Assembly: GCF_006715285.1 (NCBI RefSeq)
Contig: NZ_VFMX01000001.1
Span: 682,001 to 746,000 of the forward strand
Length of the DNA stretch: 64,000 bases
Source of the DNA: Arthrobacter sp. SLBN-83
GTDB taxonomy: Bacteria > Actinomycetota > Actinomycetes > Actinomycetales > Micrococcaceae
Direction: 5' to 3'
Shown: piece by piece, positions 34,547 to 43,351 of the stretch
Layout: the number at the start of each line of letters is the position of its first letter
How positions within the stretch are numbered: position 1 is the stretch's first letter
Notes under the pieces: model-generated
What the model saw: the letters and a program-made list of their open reading frames with translations, nothing else
What the model was told of the DNA's origin: nothing
Databases searched by the model: none
Position numbers and translations under genes: made by a program

Positions 34547-36265
34547 TCAGTCCACGGTGAAGGGCAGGACCAGGCGGGACCGGTGGTGGGCGTCACGGTA
34601 GATCTTGTGCGTGACCGGCCTACCCACCGGGAGGTGGAATGCGTCCGGCGGCAGCAGTGAATTGTGCTCATCCGCGAGCGGCTCGCCGTTGGAGAGCTCC
34701 ACGACCAACCGGTGCCCGGGGTTGAAGGTGTTCGCGAACGGGTAGAGGCGGACCACGTATTCCTCGATCCTCCCCGGCTCCACCGGCACCGCGCGGGTGT
34801 GCGGGTGGTAGGGGTTGCCATCGCTGGTCCGCTCCGAATCGAGCTCGCGGTGCGAAGCCTTCAGATAACCCGTGGTGATGAGCTGCCGCTTCCCGTTTGG
34901 GGCCGTGTCCCAGAGACGGAGGATGAAGTTGGTGTCCGGCTGGTCGATCTCGGCGAAAATGTGGGCAGCGCCGGCCCCGATCATCTCAGTGGGTTCTTCA
35001 AAGGTTTCGGTGCTCCAGCTGATGATCTGCACTTTGTCGGTGACCGTCAGCGGCGCCTGGTAGAAACCGTCGGGCGCGGCATGTTCGGTACCCATCAGCT
35101 CGGGTTCGGTGGAGAGCTTGTGCCGGGGGCGCAGGTAGAGGGCCCGGTAGTCAATGTCCTTGGGCGGCCATGCTTCGGCGGTCACCACGTCCCGGGAACC
35201 TTCCACGAAGACGGACACCGCGGGTTCGTCCATCACCCCGTTGTCGATGCCCTTGATCCAGTAGTCGTACCACCGGAACATCTTGTCGTGCTCTTCGATG
35301 AAGGGCCGGGACTGCATGGGCGGGTACGGGCCGATGTCCAGCTTTTTCGGCCCCTGGAGCGCGTTGAACAGCTCAATGGTGCCGTCCAGCGTCCAGCCGC
35401 GGCCCTGGTCCAGCTGCAGCCACACCGGAATGTCGATGTTCGGGGCCAGGGTGATGGGATTGCGCTCTTCGTACCAGTCGCCGTCGAGCTCGTTCATGAC
35501 GATGTCGAACCACGCCTCATGGTTCGTGGGGTAGTTCAGGAGGTGGACCAGGTTGGGCCAGGCGGCTACGTCCGGGTCCTGCAGCCGCTTTGCTACGAGC
35601 TCTTTGAGTTCTTCCGGGGAGTACTTCTCCACCATCCGGGACTTGACCCGGTCCGTGAAGGCCCAGCCGGAGTCCCCTCCCCTGCCCTCACGCGCGGCGC
35701 GGGGCATGAACCACATGACGCCGCCGTGGTAGGTGGTTTCGTAGAAGTCGTAGTGGCCGCCGGAGACGAAGATGGCCTTCAGGTGCGGCGGCCGTTCGGC
35801 GGCGGCGAGGACCTGCATGGAGCCGAAGTAGGAGATGCCCACCATGCCCACGTTGCCGTCGCACCAGGGCTGCTGCGCCACCCACTCGATGAAGTCGTAG
35901 GCGTCCTGGCCCAGGGACACTCCCCCGGCGTTGTAGTTGCCGATGTGCTCGCCGCCGGAGTGCCCGGAACCGCGCAGGTCGCCGATGACGTGGACGTAGT
36001 CTTCCTTGACGATCCGGGCGATGTCGCCGGCCTCGATGCAGCCGTCCCACATGGGGCTGGGCCGGCGCTGCGGCGGGGTGGTCAGGGCCAGTGCCTGCAA
36101 CTCCTTCCCGTACGGGCTCAATGCCACCAGCGCAGGCCGCGGCTTGTCATCGGTGCCTTGATAGGCGTCGGCGGCAAGCTCAACCCCGTCCCGCATGGGG
36201 ACGCGCAGGTCCTTGCGGACGGCAATTTTCTGCCCGCCGGCGTCGATCGTCTGGTACTCAGCCAT
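34547..36265 (-). CDS. CocE/NonD-type serine hydrolase (esterase/acyl-peptidase)
   Basis: A 572-residue protein with an alpha/beta hydrolase domain and a C-terminal X-Pro dipeptidyl-peptidase-like jelly roll. The nucleophile is S145 in GISYFGS. VIGDLRGSGHSGG and the C-terminal HRLVVELSNGEP region are family-typical. It hydrolyses esters or amides of unknown acids. It has no signal peptide. It is the last gene of the left-hand catabolic operon and overlaps the MBL-fold gene by eight bases. Confidence 0.88.
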   Translation of the reverse strand: MAEYQTIDAGGQKIAVRKDLRVPMRDGVELAADAYQGTDDKPRPALVALSPYGKELQALALTTPPQRRPSPMWDGCIEAGDIARIVKEDYVHVIGDLRGSGHSGGEHIGNYNAGGVSLGQDAYDFIEWVAQQPWCDGNVGMVGISYFGSMQVLAAAERPPHLKAIFVSGGHYDFYETTYHGGVMWFMPRAAREGRGGDSGWAFTDRVKSRMVEKYSPEELKELVAKRLQDPDVAAWPNLVHLLNYPTNHEAWFDIVMNELDGDWYEERNPITLAPNIDIPVWLQLDQGRGWTLDGTIELFNALQGPKKLDIGPYPPMQSRPFIEEHDKMFRWYDYWIKGIDNGVMDEPAVSVFVEGSRDVVTAEAWPPKDIDYRALYLRPRHKLSTEPELMGTEHAAPDGFYQAPLTVTDKVQIISWSTETFEEPTEMIGAGAAHIFAEIDQPDTNFILRLWDTAPNGKRQLITTGYLKASHRELDSERTSDGNPYHPHTRAVPVEPGRIEEYVVRLYPFANTFNPGHRLVVELSNGEPLADEHNSLLPPDAFHLPVGRPVTHKIYRDAHHRSRLVLPFTVD

Positions 36266-37220
36266 GGTTGCGAACGCTCCTCTGGAAAGACGTGGTGGTG
36301 GACTGGGTGCGGTAGCCGTTCATCGTGGTGAAGAACGGCGAGGGCTCAAGGGTGGGGTCGCCGTCGTATTCAAGCTCCCGGGCAACAGGCTCGAACGGCG
36401 AGTATGGGGACTGGGTCTGGTGGAGGCCGGCGGCCAGGCAGCCGCAGGCGGCCCCGCCCACCCGGGCCTCGATGGCCAGGCTCTCCGTGAGGGCCTCGTG
36501 CGCCTGGTCTTCGTCCAGCTCCACACCGTAGGGCGCCCCGTCCGAACGGCGGTATGGGTGCCCCAGGTACAGGTGCCGCGGGCGGACCTCGTCGCGAAGG
36601 TACTCCAGGCTGGACCGGTAGCCGGCCGGGTCCACGTAGCCGGGGAACCCATTGGCCGCACCGTGGACCTGCACGGCGTCGCCAACGAAGACGTCATTCT
36701 GGCCGTCAATGACGTAGGCCACCGACCCCGGTGTGTGGCCCGGAACCGGGTGGACGGACACGGTGACGCGGCCGCCAAGGGAAATGGTTTCCCCGCCGCG
36801 GACCAGCATGGACGGCTCCATCTCCCCCGAGATGACGGCGTTTGTCGCAGCAACCTGCTTGGCCTCGCCCTCCGGATCCTGCAGGTACCGGCCCCGCCCG
36901 GAAAGGTACTCCTCAACGTGTGACCGGCGTGAGCGGAGCATAGGGGCGTCGGCCTCGTGGATGACTACCTTGGCGCGCCGGCCGGTGAGCTCCCACAGCG
37001 CGTGCGCGCCGCCGATGTGGTCGATGTGTCCGTGGGTAAGCAGGATCCAGCGGACGTCCTCGATGCGGCGGCCGATGGCCTCCAGTGCCGGCGCCATTCC
37101 CTCCGCGGGGGACGACGCGATTCCGGTGTCCACGATGGCCGGCTCCGGAGCGTCGATGAAGAAGCTGTACAGCCCAAACCTGCCCCAGGGAGACACCAGG
37201 GGGTGGACCGCCGCCGTCAT
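36258..37220 (-). CDS. Metallo-beta-lactamase-fold hydrolase
   Basis: A 320-residue protein. The metal signature H63-G-H65-I-D67-H68 is complete, with PVPGHTPGSVAYV and FVGDAVQ providing further ligands and LYLGHP near residue 220. The family includes lactonases, thioesterases and arylsulfatases; HxHxDH plus a downstream GH fits lactonase- or glyoxalase-II-like hydrolases. It overlaps both neighbours by a few bases in the operon. Confidence 0.86.
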   Translation of the reverse strand: MTAAVHPLVSPWGRFGLYSFFIDAPEPAIVDTGIASSPAEGMAPALEAIGRRIEDVRWILLTHGHIDHIGGAHALWELTGRRAKVVIHEADAPMLRSRRSHVEEYLSGRGRYLQDPEGEAKQVAATNAVISGEMEPSMLVRGGETISLGGRVTVSVHPVPGHTPGSVAYVIDGQNDVFVGDAVQVHGAANGFPGYVDPAGYRSSLEYLRDEVRPRHLYLGHPYRRSDGAPYGVELDEDQAHEALTESLAIEARVGGAACGCLAAGLHQTQSPYSPFEPVARELEYDGDPTLEPSPFFTTMNGYRTQSTTTSFQRSVRNHG

Positions 37221-38152
37221 TCCGCTGCCTTTGGGGCGGGGGCCAGGAACTCGGCGGCCTCCTCGAATGCCCGGTAATACTCGGGGATCCAGGAGAAGTT
37301 CTGGACGAAGCCGTGGTTTGCCCCGGCGTACCGGCTGACGGTGGCGGGAACACCGGCCTCCTCCAGCCGCCGGCCATACTGTTCACCCTCGTCCCGCAGG
37401 GGGTCGTGCTCGGCGGTGATGATGAGCGCAGCGGGCAGGCCGGTGAGGTCCTGCCGCTTGATCGGTGAGACGAGGGGATCTGCCGGGTCCGCCCCGCTGT
37501 CGAGGTAGAACGCGTTGAACGGCTTGAGGCCTGCCGTCTCCAGCCCGTACCCTTCCGCGTTTTCGCGCATCGAAGGGTAGCGGTCCGCATCGAAGTCCAG
37601 GTCCAGGGAGGGGTAGAACAGGATTTGGTGGGTGATGCCGGGGAAGCCGTCGTCATGGGCCATGGCAGTGACGACGGCGGCGAAGTTGGCGCCCGAGCTG
37701 TCGCCGGCGACGGCAAGGTCCCCGTTCCAGCCCAGGGCTTCGCCTTCGGTAGCCGCCCAGCGAACCACGCCATAGCAGTCCTCCAGCCCTGCCGGGAACG
37801 CCGCTTCCGGGGCCAGCCGGTAGCCCACCGAGATGACCTTGCGGCCGGTCTCCTTGGCGAGCGAGCGGGCCACATGATCGTGGGTGTCCAGGCTTCCCAG
37901 GAAGAAGGCGCCGCCGTGGAAGTACACCAGCAGTCCAAAAGTGTCCGCGTCCGTGGGGGTGTAGATGCGGACGGGCACGTCACCTGCCGGGGTCCGTGCC
38001 GTGGCGTCGACGACGGCGTGCGGCGGCAGGCGCTTTTCCGCGGGCTGGACCTGGGCTGCTTCGCCCGCACGCAGGGCCTGCGGATCCAGCGGCGAACCGT
38101 CCGGGGTGGGCAGGGTGCCGAGGACCTTGGCGATTTCGGGGTGGATGGTCAT
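37217..38152 (-). CDS. HSL-type alpha/beta hydrolase (carboxylesterase family IV)
   Basis: A 311-residue esterase. The oxyanion motif HGGAFFLG (about residues 78-85) and the nucleophile motif GDSSGAN (about residue 150) define the hormone-sensitive-lipase family. ITAEHDPLRDEG supplies the Asp and GANHGFVQN the His. It lies between the monooxygenase (3-base gap) and the MBL gene (four-base overlap). It probably hydrolyses an ester or lactone made by the pathway. Confidence 0.9.
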   Translation of the reverse strand: MTIHPEIAKVLGTLPTPDGSPLDPQALRAGEAAQVQPAEKRLPPHAVVDATARTPAGDVPVRIYTPTDADTFGLLVYFHGGAFFLGSLDTHDHVARSLAKETGRKVISVGYRLAPEAAFPAGLEDCYGVVRWAATEGEALGWNGDLAVAGDSSGANFAAVVTAMAHDDGFPGITHQILFYPSLDLDFDADRYPSMRENAEGYGLETAGLKPFNAFYLDSGADPADPLVSPIKRQDLTGLPAALIITAEHDPLRDEGEQYGRRLEEAGVPATVSRYAGANHGFVQNFSWIPEYYRAFEEAAEFLAPAPKAAE

Positions 38153-38155
38153 GGG

Positions 38156-39298
38156 TCAAGCCTTCACGGTTTCGGCGGGCTCGTGCGGAGCAGGCTTCTG
38201 GGAGGCAGGCTTTTGACCCGGGAAGACGTCGTTGACTTCTTCCTCGCTCCAGCCCTGCCGGGAGATGCGCTGCAGCTCGTCCGTGACCGGCTTGCGGGTG
38301 GCCTGGAACAGGGCCAGCGCTTCCTTGACTGAGCCGGCCGCTGCGAGGGCGTCGGCGAGCGCTCCCGCGTCCTCGATGGCGGAGTTGGCGCCCTGGCCCT
38401 GGTGGTGGAGCATCGAGTGGGCGGCGTCTCCCATCAGCACCACCGAGTCGGTGTGCCAGGTGTCCACGGGATCGATGTCGTACACGGCGCGGACGTTGAC
38501 GGTGTCCATGTCCAGGCCGCGGGCAATGCTGACGATGCGGTCATCGAAGCCTTCCACCGTTGCCAGCAGGTCGTCCTTGCTGATGGCCGGCGCCCAGGTC
38601 CCGTCGGGGTTCAGTGCCGTGATGTCGAAGGACATCTGGTTGCGGTGGCGCAGCGGCAGCAGGTAGACCTTGGTGCCCTTGCCGATGTACATCCGCAGGT
38701 TGTCGTCCACCACCATGCCGTGGGAGTCGTCGGCGGAGATCACGGCCCGGTAGGCATGCTCTCCGGAGAAGACCGGCGGTTTGCCACTGAACAGCTGCTC
38801 GCGGACCACGGACTTGATGCCGTCCGCCCCCACCACCAGGTCGGCTTCCACGGTGGTGCCATCGGCGAAGGCCAGGACGGAGGATTCCCCGTTGTCGGTG
38901 ATGGACTCAAGCTTGTGGCCCAGGTGCACCATGCCTTCAGGGAGGACGCCGAGCAGGGCTTCGATGAAGTCGCCGCGGTGGATCAGGTGGGTCTGCTTCT
39001 GGTCACCGTCCTCGGGCCAGGTGTCCTTCATGATGGGGTGGCCGGTGGCGCTGAGGATTTCGAAGTAATCGCTGGGTGAGCTCACTTCGGCGATGGCGTC
39101 GAAGATTCCCCACTGGCGGAAGCGGGACATGGTGGCCGGACGCAGCCCGATGCCGGCGCCCACCTCCCGCATCCTGGAGGCTTGTTCGTACACGTTGACG
39201 GTGGCGCCCAGCAGGCTCAGGGCTTTGGCGGCGGCCGCGCCGCCGTACCCTGCGCCGACGATGGCGATGCGGAGGTTCTTGAGGTCTTCAGCCTTCAT
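38156..39298 (-). CDS. FAD-dependent aromatic-type monooxygenase
   Basis: A 380-residue group A flavoprotein hydroxylase. FAD-binding GxGxxG is IVGAGYGGAAAAKAL (about residues 12-26), the DG motif is VVGADGIKSVVR, and the second FAD motif is VVLMGDAAHSMLHHQGQGANSAIEDA. These enzymes hydroxylate phenolic or N-heteroaromatic rings with NAD(P)H. The start ATG at 39298 excludes a long upstream reading that only shadows the phosphotriesterase gene. The substrate is not deducible. Confidence 0.9.
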   Translation of the reverse strand: MKAEDLKNLRIAIVGAGYGGAAAAKALSLLGATVNVYEQASRMREVGAGIGLRPATMSRFRQWGIFDAIAEVSSPSDYFEILSATGHPIMKDTWPEDGDQKQTHLIHRGDFIEALLGVLPEGMVHLGHKLESITDNGESSVLAFADGTTVEADLVVGADGIKSVVREQLFSGKPPVFSGEHAYRAVISADDSHGMVVDDNLRMYIGKGTKVYLLPLRHRNQMSFDITALNPDGTWAPAISKDDLLATVEGFDDRIVSIARGLDMDTVNVRAVYDIDPVDTWHTDSVVLMGDAAHSMLHHQGQGANSAIEDAGALADALAAAGSVKEALALFQATRKPVTDELQRISRQGWSEEEVNDVFPGQKPASQKPAPHEPAETVKA

Positions 39299-39360
39299 GG
39301 GGTGGGTCTCTTTCTGCAGCCCGGGCGGTGCCCGGTGGAAGGGTTGTTTTGGGCGACCGG

Positions 39361-40314
39361 TCAGGCCTGGAGGGACAGGAAGTCCGCCGGGTTGTCCTGG
39401 AGCAGGAGTTTGAGGGTGGCGTCGTCGATGCCGGCGGCGCGCATGTCCGGAATCATGTCCTCGAAGATGTAGTTGATGGTGTGGCCCTTGACTCCCGGCC
39501 AGCCCAGGGGGCTGCAGTTGGCGTCGGCGGAGACCAGGAGCTTGTCCGCGTAGCCCTTGTTCACGAGCTTGACGAAGTGCTCCATGCGCTCGGCACGCTT
39601 GCGGCCCCAGAAGGGCGGGTCCGGCAGTTCGAGGTCGTAGCCAAACGTGTCGAAGCCGATCCGGCCGCCCTGTTCGTAGATCCAGTCGTGCGGGGTGATG
39701 GGGGCGTTCAGGCCGTCGTCGGCGTGGCCGAAGAGCACCCGGTCCAACGGCAGGCCTTCTTCCTTGAAGATGGCCACGGCCGGTTCCGGGTCGATGGCCA
39801 GGTGGGTGAGGACCGGGGCTCCGGTGGCGACGGCGGCGCGGGCCGCGGCCCGGTAAATCCGCTTGTCCAAGTCCGTCATCCGGCCGCCGCGGCTGACGCC
39901 CACCTTGATGACGCCGGCCTTGGCACCGGTATCGCCGATGCCGACGGCGATCTCGTGGATGAAAACCTTGGCCAGGTAGTCCACGGTGGCGCGGGAAAAA
40001 TGAGGCAGCGCAGTGTCGCCTCCCACGAAACCGGTGCAGGCCACGATGTTGACGCCGGTCTTCCGCGAGAGGGACTTGTAGTAGTCGATGTCGCGGCCGT
40101 TGCAGATACCGGTGGCGTCCACCATGGTGCCGCCGCCGTACTCGCGAAACTTGCGGAGCTTCGGCACCGTCTCCTCGTACGCCTGTTCGGGCGTCTTCCA
40201 CCACTTGGTGTCCAGTTCGGAGCCGGGCATGCCGTAGCCGATGTGCTCGTGGACGGCCACGATTTCAAGTTCTTCGGCCGGGATGGTTCCCAGCACTGTG
40301 TTGACTTTAGTCAT
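39361..40314 (-). CDS. Phosphotriesterase-family metallohydrolase (intact)
   Basis: A 317-residue amidohydrolase-superfamily TIM barrel. All six binuclear-metal ligands of the family are visible: H22 and H24 (VHEHI), the carbamylated lysine K137 (VIKVG), H171 (LTHLA), H197 (FGHAD) and D264 (SADAN). Members act as lactonases or, rarely, phosphotriesterases. In this operon a lactonase or amide hydrolase role after ring oxidation is likely. The upstream gene is a paralogue that has lost nearly all of these ligands. Confidence 0.9.
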   Translation of the reverse strand: MTKVNTVLGTIPAEELEIVAVHEHIGYGMPGSELDTKWWKTPEQAYEETVPKLRKFREYGGGTMVDATGICNGRDIDYYKSLSRKTGVNIVACTGFVGGDTALPHFSRATVDYLAKVFIHEIAVGIGDTGAKAGVIKVGVSRGGRMTDLDKRIYRAAARAAVATGAPVLTHLAIDPEPAVAIFKEEGLPLDRVLFGHADDGLNAPITPHDWIYEQGGRIGFDTFGYDLELPDPPFWGRKRAERMEHFVKLVNKGYADKLLVSADANCSPLGWPGVKGHTINYIFEDMIPDMRAAGIDDATLKLLLQDNPADFLSLQA

Positions 40315-40352
40315 TGTTCTACCTCGGGTTTGGAGGGCTGATGGAAGCGTGG

Positions 40353-41381
40353 TCAGCGGACGGCCAGGAGGGTGCGGGGGTTGTCCACGAGAATGCGCCG
40401 GGCGTCGTCGTCGGCCAGGCCGCGGGCTTTGAGGAACGGAACGAACGTGGCCAGGACGTGGCTGAAGGGTAGGTCGTACGCCGGAAGTCCCTTCGCGACA
40501 CCGATCGAGTTCCCGGAGAGGATGATCTTGTCCGTGTGCCCTGCCCTGGCGAGTTCCAAAACCAGCTCAGCCCGGCCGTGGTCAGTCAGGTAGTCCGGGT
40601 GGTCGTTCAGGCCTACGTGGTCGATGCCCACGAAGGCGCCTCGCTCGGCCACCTTGCCGGCGGCTCCTGCGGCGTCGAGGCGGTCCAGCCCGCCTACCAG
40701 CACGCGGTCCGCGGGAAGCTGCTCATCCAGGACGATGTCCAGATCATGGAGGGCATCGGCGCCGAAGCGGATGGAGACGGGCACTCCGGTTTCCCGGGCC
40801 GCCCGCGCGGATCCGCGGAACAGGCTCTCCTCCGTGGGGGTCATCCCGGCCCGGTCGGCGGCCGTAGTGATGATCCCTGCGGCGGCGCGGCGTTCAACCC
40901 GGGGGACCACCATCCCGTCGGTGACTTCCCTGGCGAAGAGGTCGCTGAACTTTTCGGCGGGCCACGGGGTGGGTGGGTTGGTCTGCGGCGTCAGGAAGTA
41001 GCCGCCGAGCTCCTCCTCGGGCCCAAGGCCGGTGGAGGCGACGATATGGACCCCGGTGGAGCGGGACAGTGCCTCGTACAGCTTGAGGTCCCTGCCGTGG
41101 AACATGCCGGTGCTGTCGACGATCGTCTGGCCGCCGTGCCGCCGGAAATCGGCGAGCTTCCCGGCGAGCGCCGCGAAGATTTCCGCCCGGTCCATTGAAA
41201 TATCGGGGGCGTACTGGGCTCCCGGCAGGACGGACAGCAGCGCTTCATGGACGGCGGTGACGCCCAGCTCAGATGCGGGAACCGGGCCCAGGACGGTGTT
41301 GACGGTGCCGGGTTTTACGGTGCCCTTTTCCGCGGTGTGGACGGGGGCGCCGTGGGAATCGGCGGCCGGATGGTTTTTCAC
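40353..41381 (-). CDS. Phosphotriesterase-family paralogue lacking metal ligands
   Basis: A 342-residue protein aligned along its whole length with the neighbour at 39361 (shared starts VNTVLGxxPAxEL, GRDxxxYxxLSRxTGVxIVAxTG, and DNPxxxL near the end). Only the first metal His (H45) is kept. The others become A47 (HEA), Thr (GIITTA), Arg (PVSIRFG), Gly (VGGLD) and Asn (LSGNS). A binuclear-metal mechanism is therefore unlikely. It might be an inactive partner subunit, a ligand-binding protein, or use different chemistry. The GTG start at 41381 follows AGGGAGA. First gene of the left-hand operon. Confidence 0.82.
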   Translation of the reverse strand: MKNHPAADSHGAPVHTAEKGTVKPGTVNTVLGPVPASELGVTAVHEALLSVLPGAQYAPDISMDRAEIFAALAGKLADFRRHGGQTIVDSTGMFHGRDLKLYEALSRSTGVHIVASTGLGPEEELGGYFLTPQTNPPTPWPAEKFSDLFAREVTDGMVVPRVERRAAAGIITTAADRAGMTPTEESLFRGSARAARETGVPVSIRFGADALHDLDIVLDEQLPADRVLVGGLDRLDAAGAAGKVAERGAFVGIDHVGLNDHPDYLTDHGRAELVLELARAGHTDKIILSGNSIGVAKGLPAYDLPFSHVLATFVPFLKARGLADDDARRILVDNPRTLLAVR

Positions 41382-41467
41382 AAAGTTCTCCCTTGGATCC
41401 GGGTGCTTGGGTAGGGGTCCCGCCGAGCCCTCGCTCCGTTGCGGTGGGGTCAGCATCACACAATTCT

Positions 41468-41519
41468 TTACATAGTGTCAAGAAAACTTTCATTGAGCAT
41501 TTTCCTTGACACTGTGTAA
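41468..41519. promoter_or_regulatory. Large inverted repeat in divergent catabolic promoter
   Basis: TTACATAGTGTCAAGAAAA (41468-41486) is mirrored by TTTTCCTTGACACTGTGTAA (41500-41519). Each arm contains TTGACA, reading outward on opposite strands, so the arms can double as the -35 elements of the two divergent promoters. A regulator bound here could control both operons at once. The TetR protein encoded at 45945 is the best candidate. The site lies 87 bases from the left start and 64 from the right. Confidence 0.75.
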
Positions 41520-41582
41520 TAGATCACTACAGACTGTTGGGAACACCACTCAACTTCTCACTGGAACAAGGGAGTTTCATCG

Positions 41583-43307
41583 ATGAGCCTGACCCCCACC
41601 GTCTCGAGCCGCGGCTCGGTGCGCGCCACGTTTGTTGCGGCCTACAGCGCCGTGACCCTGGCGCAAATCACCAACGCACTGCCCGGCGCACTCAACGGAA
41701 CCTTCGCCGTCGAATTCCGGACCTCCGGCGCCGGGCTGACCTGGATCGCAGGGATGTTCATGATGGGCATCGTGGTCTTCGAGCTCAGCTGGGGCCTGCT
41801 GGGCGACCTGTTCGGCCGCAAGAAGCTGCTTTACGCCGGCGCGGCCGTGAGCATTGCCGGTTCCGTCCTGGCGGCACTGGCAGTCAACACGGAAATGATG
41901 ATCGCGGCCCAGGCCGTGGGCGGCATCGGCGCCGGCATCCTCTTTCCCATCTCGCTCTCCATGATCGCGGCCATCACCCCGGACCACCGAGCCCGGGCCA
42001 AGGTCATCGCCACCTGGGCCGGCTTCCTCTCCCTCGGCGCGGTCATCTCGCCCATGCTGGCGGGTCTCACGTCGCAGGCATTCACCGTGCCGGGACCTGC
42101 CGCCGGCGCACCCAACGCCTTCAGCGGCTGGCGGGTGGCCTACTACATCGCCGCCGCGATCGCCGTCGCCGTGCTGGTCATGGCCACCCGGGCGAAGGAC
42201 TCCGCTGCCGGCGGAGGGCGGAAGCTCGATGTGCCCGGGCAGGCCACCCTGGCGCTGGGCCTGATTGCGGTGCTCTTTGCCACCGTGCAGGCGGTCGACG
42301 CCGGATTCGGCAGCGCCGAGGTCATCGCCAGCTATGTTGTGGGTGCTGCCCTCCTGGTTGCCTTTGTGGTGATCGAGGCACGGACGCGCCAGCCCCTGGT
42401 CCACCTTTCCCTGTTCCGGAACAGCGCCTACTCCATCACCGGAATCGTGGCCGTGACCGGCATGTTCGCCTTCCTGGCCGTCTGCTACAGCACCAGCGTC
42501 GCCGTGGGCGGCCTGGCCCTGGCTGAGGCCTGGAAGGTGGCCGTGCTGTTCGTCTTCATCCAGGGCCCGGCGTTTGCCTTCATCCCGGTGGTGAGCTGGC
42601 TGATCCACCACGTGGCACCCCGGTGGGTGCTGACGGCCGGCTTCGCCTTCATGGCAGCTTCCGCGTTCTGGCTGTCCACCATCCCGCTGGGTACGCCCGA
42701 AGCGTTCGGCGGGACGCCGTGGACTGCCTTCATCCCTCCCCTGTTCCTGCTGGGCATCGCTTTCGCCCTTACGGTGGGCTCCATCACCGCCGTGGCCATC
42801 AACACGGTGCCGCCTCAGCACATCGGCATGGCGTCGGCTACCACCAATCTGCTGCGCGACCTTGGCTTCGCCCTGGGCCCGGTGATCGGATCGGCCATCG
42901 CGTTCGGCGTCGGGGCAACCGCCTTCGCCGGCCCCCTGGCAGGAATCCTGGGTGGAGCGGGCCTTCCCGCCGACGCCGTGGCCGGACTCTCGCACGTACC
43001 GCCGCTGGGATACCTTTCCGGCTGGGACGGCGTCGTTGCCCAGTTCTCCGGCCAGGCCGCCGCCGGCGGTGCCCCCGCCCAGGCAGTGGATGGCATGGCC
43101 AAGGCCCTGGCCTCCGTGCAGCCCCAGATCCAGGGGGTGGCCGGAACGTCCCTGGGCCAGGGTTTCCAGGCGGTCTACGTCGCGGCGGGCATCGCCGCCG
43201 TCCTGTCGGCCACCCTCACCCTTTTCATAAGCTCCCGCTCCCCGGCTCCCACGGCCGGTGCCATCGCCGAAACCACAGAAGCCAACGCCGAGGCCGTCCA
43301 GGCATGA
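41583..43307 (+). CDS. MFS transporter, DHA2 (14-TM) type
   Basis: A 574-residue membrane protein with about 14 hydrophobic segments. The loop motif GLLGDLFGRKKLL (about residues 70-82) is the MFS signature A. A periplasmic-type Ala/Gly/Gln-rich insertion lies at about residues 470-540 before the last segment. DHA2 members are usually drug exporters, but its position leading the P450 operon suggests uptake or efflux of the pathway substrate or product. ATG at 41583 with GGGAG upstream. Confidence 0.9.
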   Translation: MSLTPTVSSRGSVRATFVAAYSAVTLAQITNALPGALNGTFAVEFRTSGAGLTWIAGMFMMGIVVFELSWGLLGDLFGRKKLLYAGAAVSIAGSVLAALAVNTEMMIAAQAVGGIGAGILFPISLSMIAAITPDHRARAKVIATWAGFLSLGAVISPMLAGLTSQAFTVPGPAAGAPNAFSGWRVAYYIAAAIAVAVLVMATRAKDSAAGGGRKLDVPGQATLALGLIAVLFATVQAVDAGFGSAEVIASYVVGAALLVAFVVIEARTRQPLVHLSLFRNSAYSITGIVAVTGMFAFLAVCYSTSVAVGGLALAEAWKVAVLFVFIQGPAFAFIPVVSWLIHHVAPRWVLTAGFAFMAASAFWLSTIPLGTPEAFGGTPWTAFIPPLFLLGIAFALTVGSITAVAINTVPPQHIGMASATTNLLRDLGFALGPVIGSAIAFGVGATAFAGPLAGILGGAGLPADAVAGLSHVPPLGYLSGWDGVVAQFSGQAAAGGAPAQAVDGMAKALASVQPQIQGVAGTSLGQGFQAVYVAAGIAAVLSATLTLFISSRSPAPTAGAIAETTEANAEAVQA

Positions 43308-43351
43308 CCGGTCCAGGCCCAGAAACCCCGACTATCCGCAAGGAGACAACT

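Noticed and set aside
34664..36331. Plus-strand 555-codon open frame opposite the CocE hydrolase
   Set aside because: No motifs, Val/Gly/Arg-rich shadow; the CocE frame has a complete catalytic set.
39299..40204. Upstream extension of the FAD monooxygenase frame to 40204
   Set aside because: It runs through the phosphotriesterase gene in another frame and is Arg/Pro-rich; the ATG at 39298 gives a normal flavoprotein length.
41577..42995. Minus-strand 472-codon open frame opposite the DHA2 transporter
   Set aside because: Gly/His/Gln-rich shadow of the transporter gene with no ribosome site.
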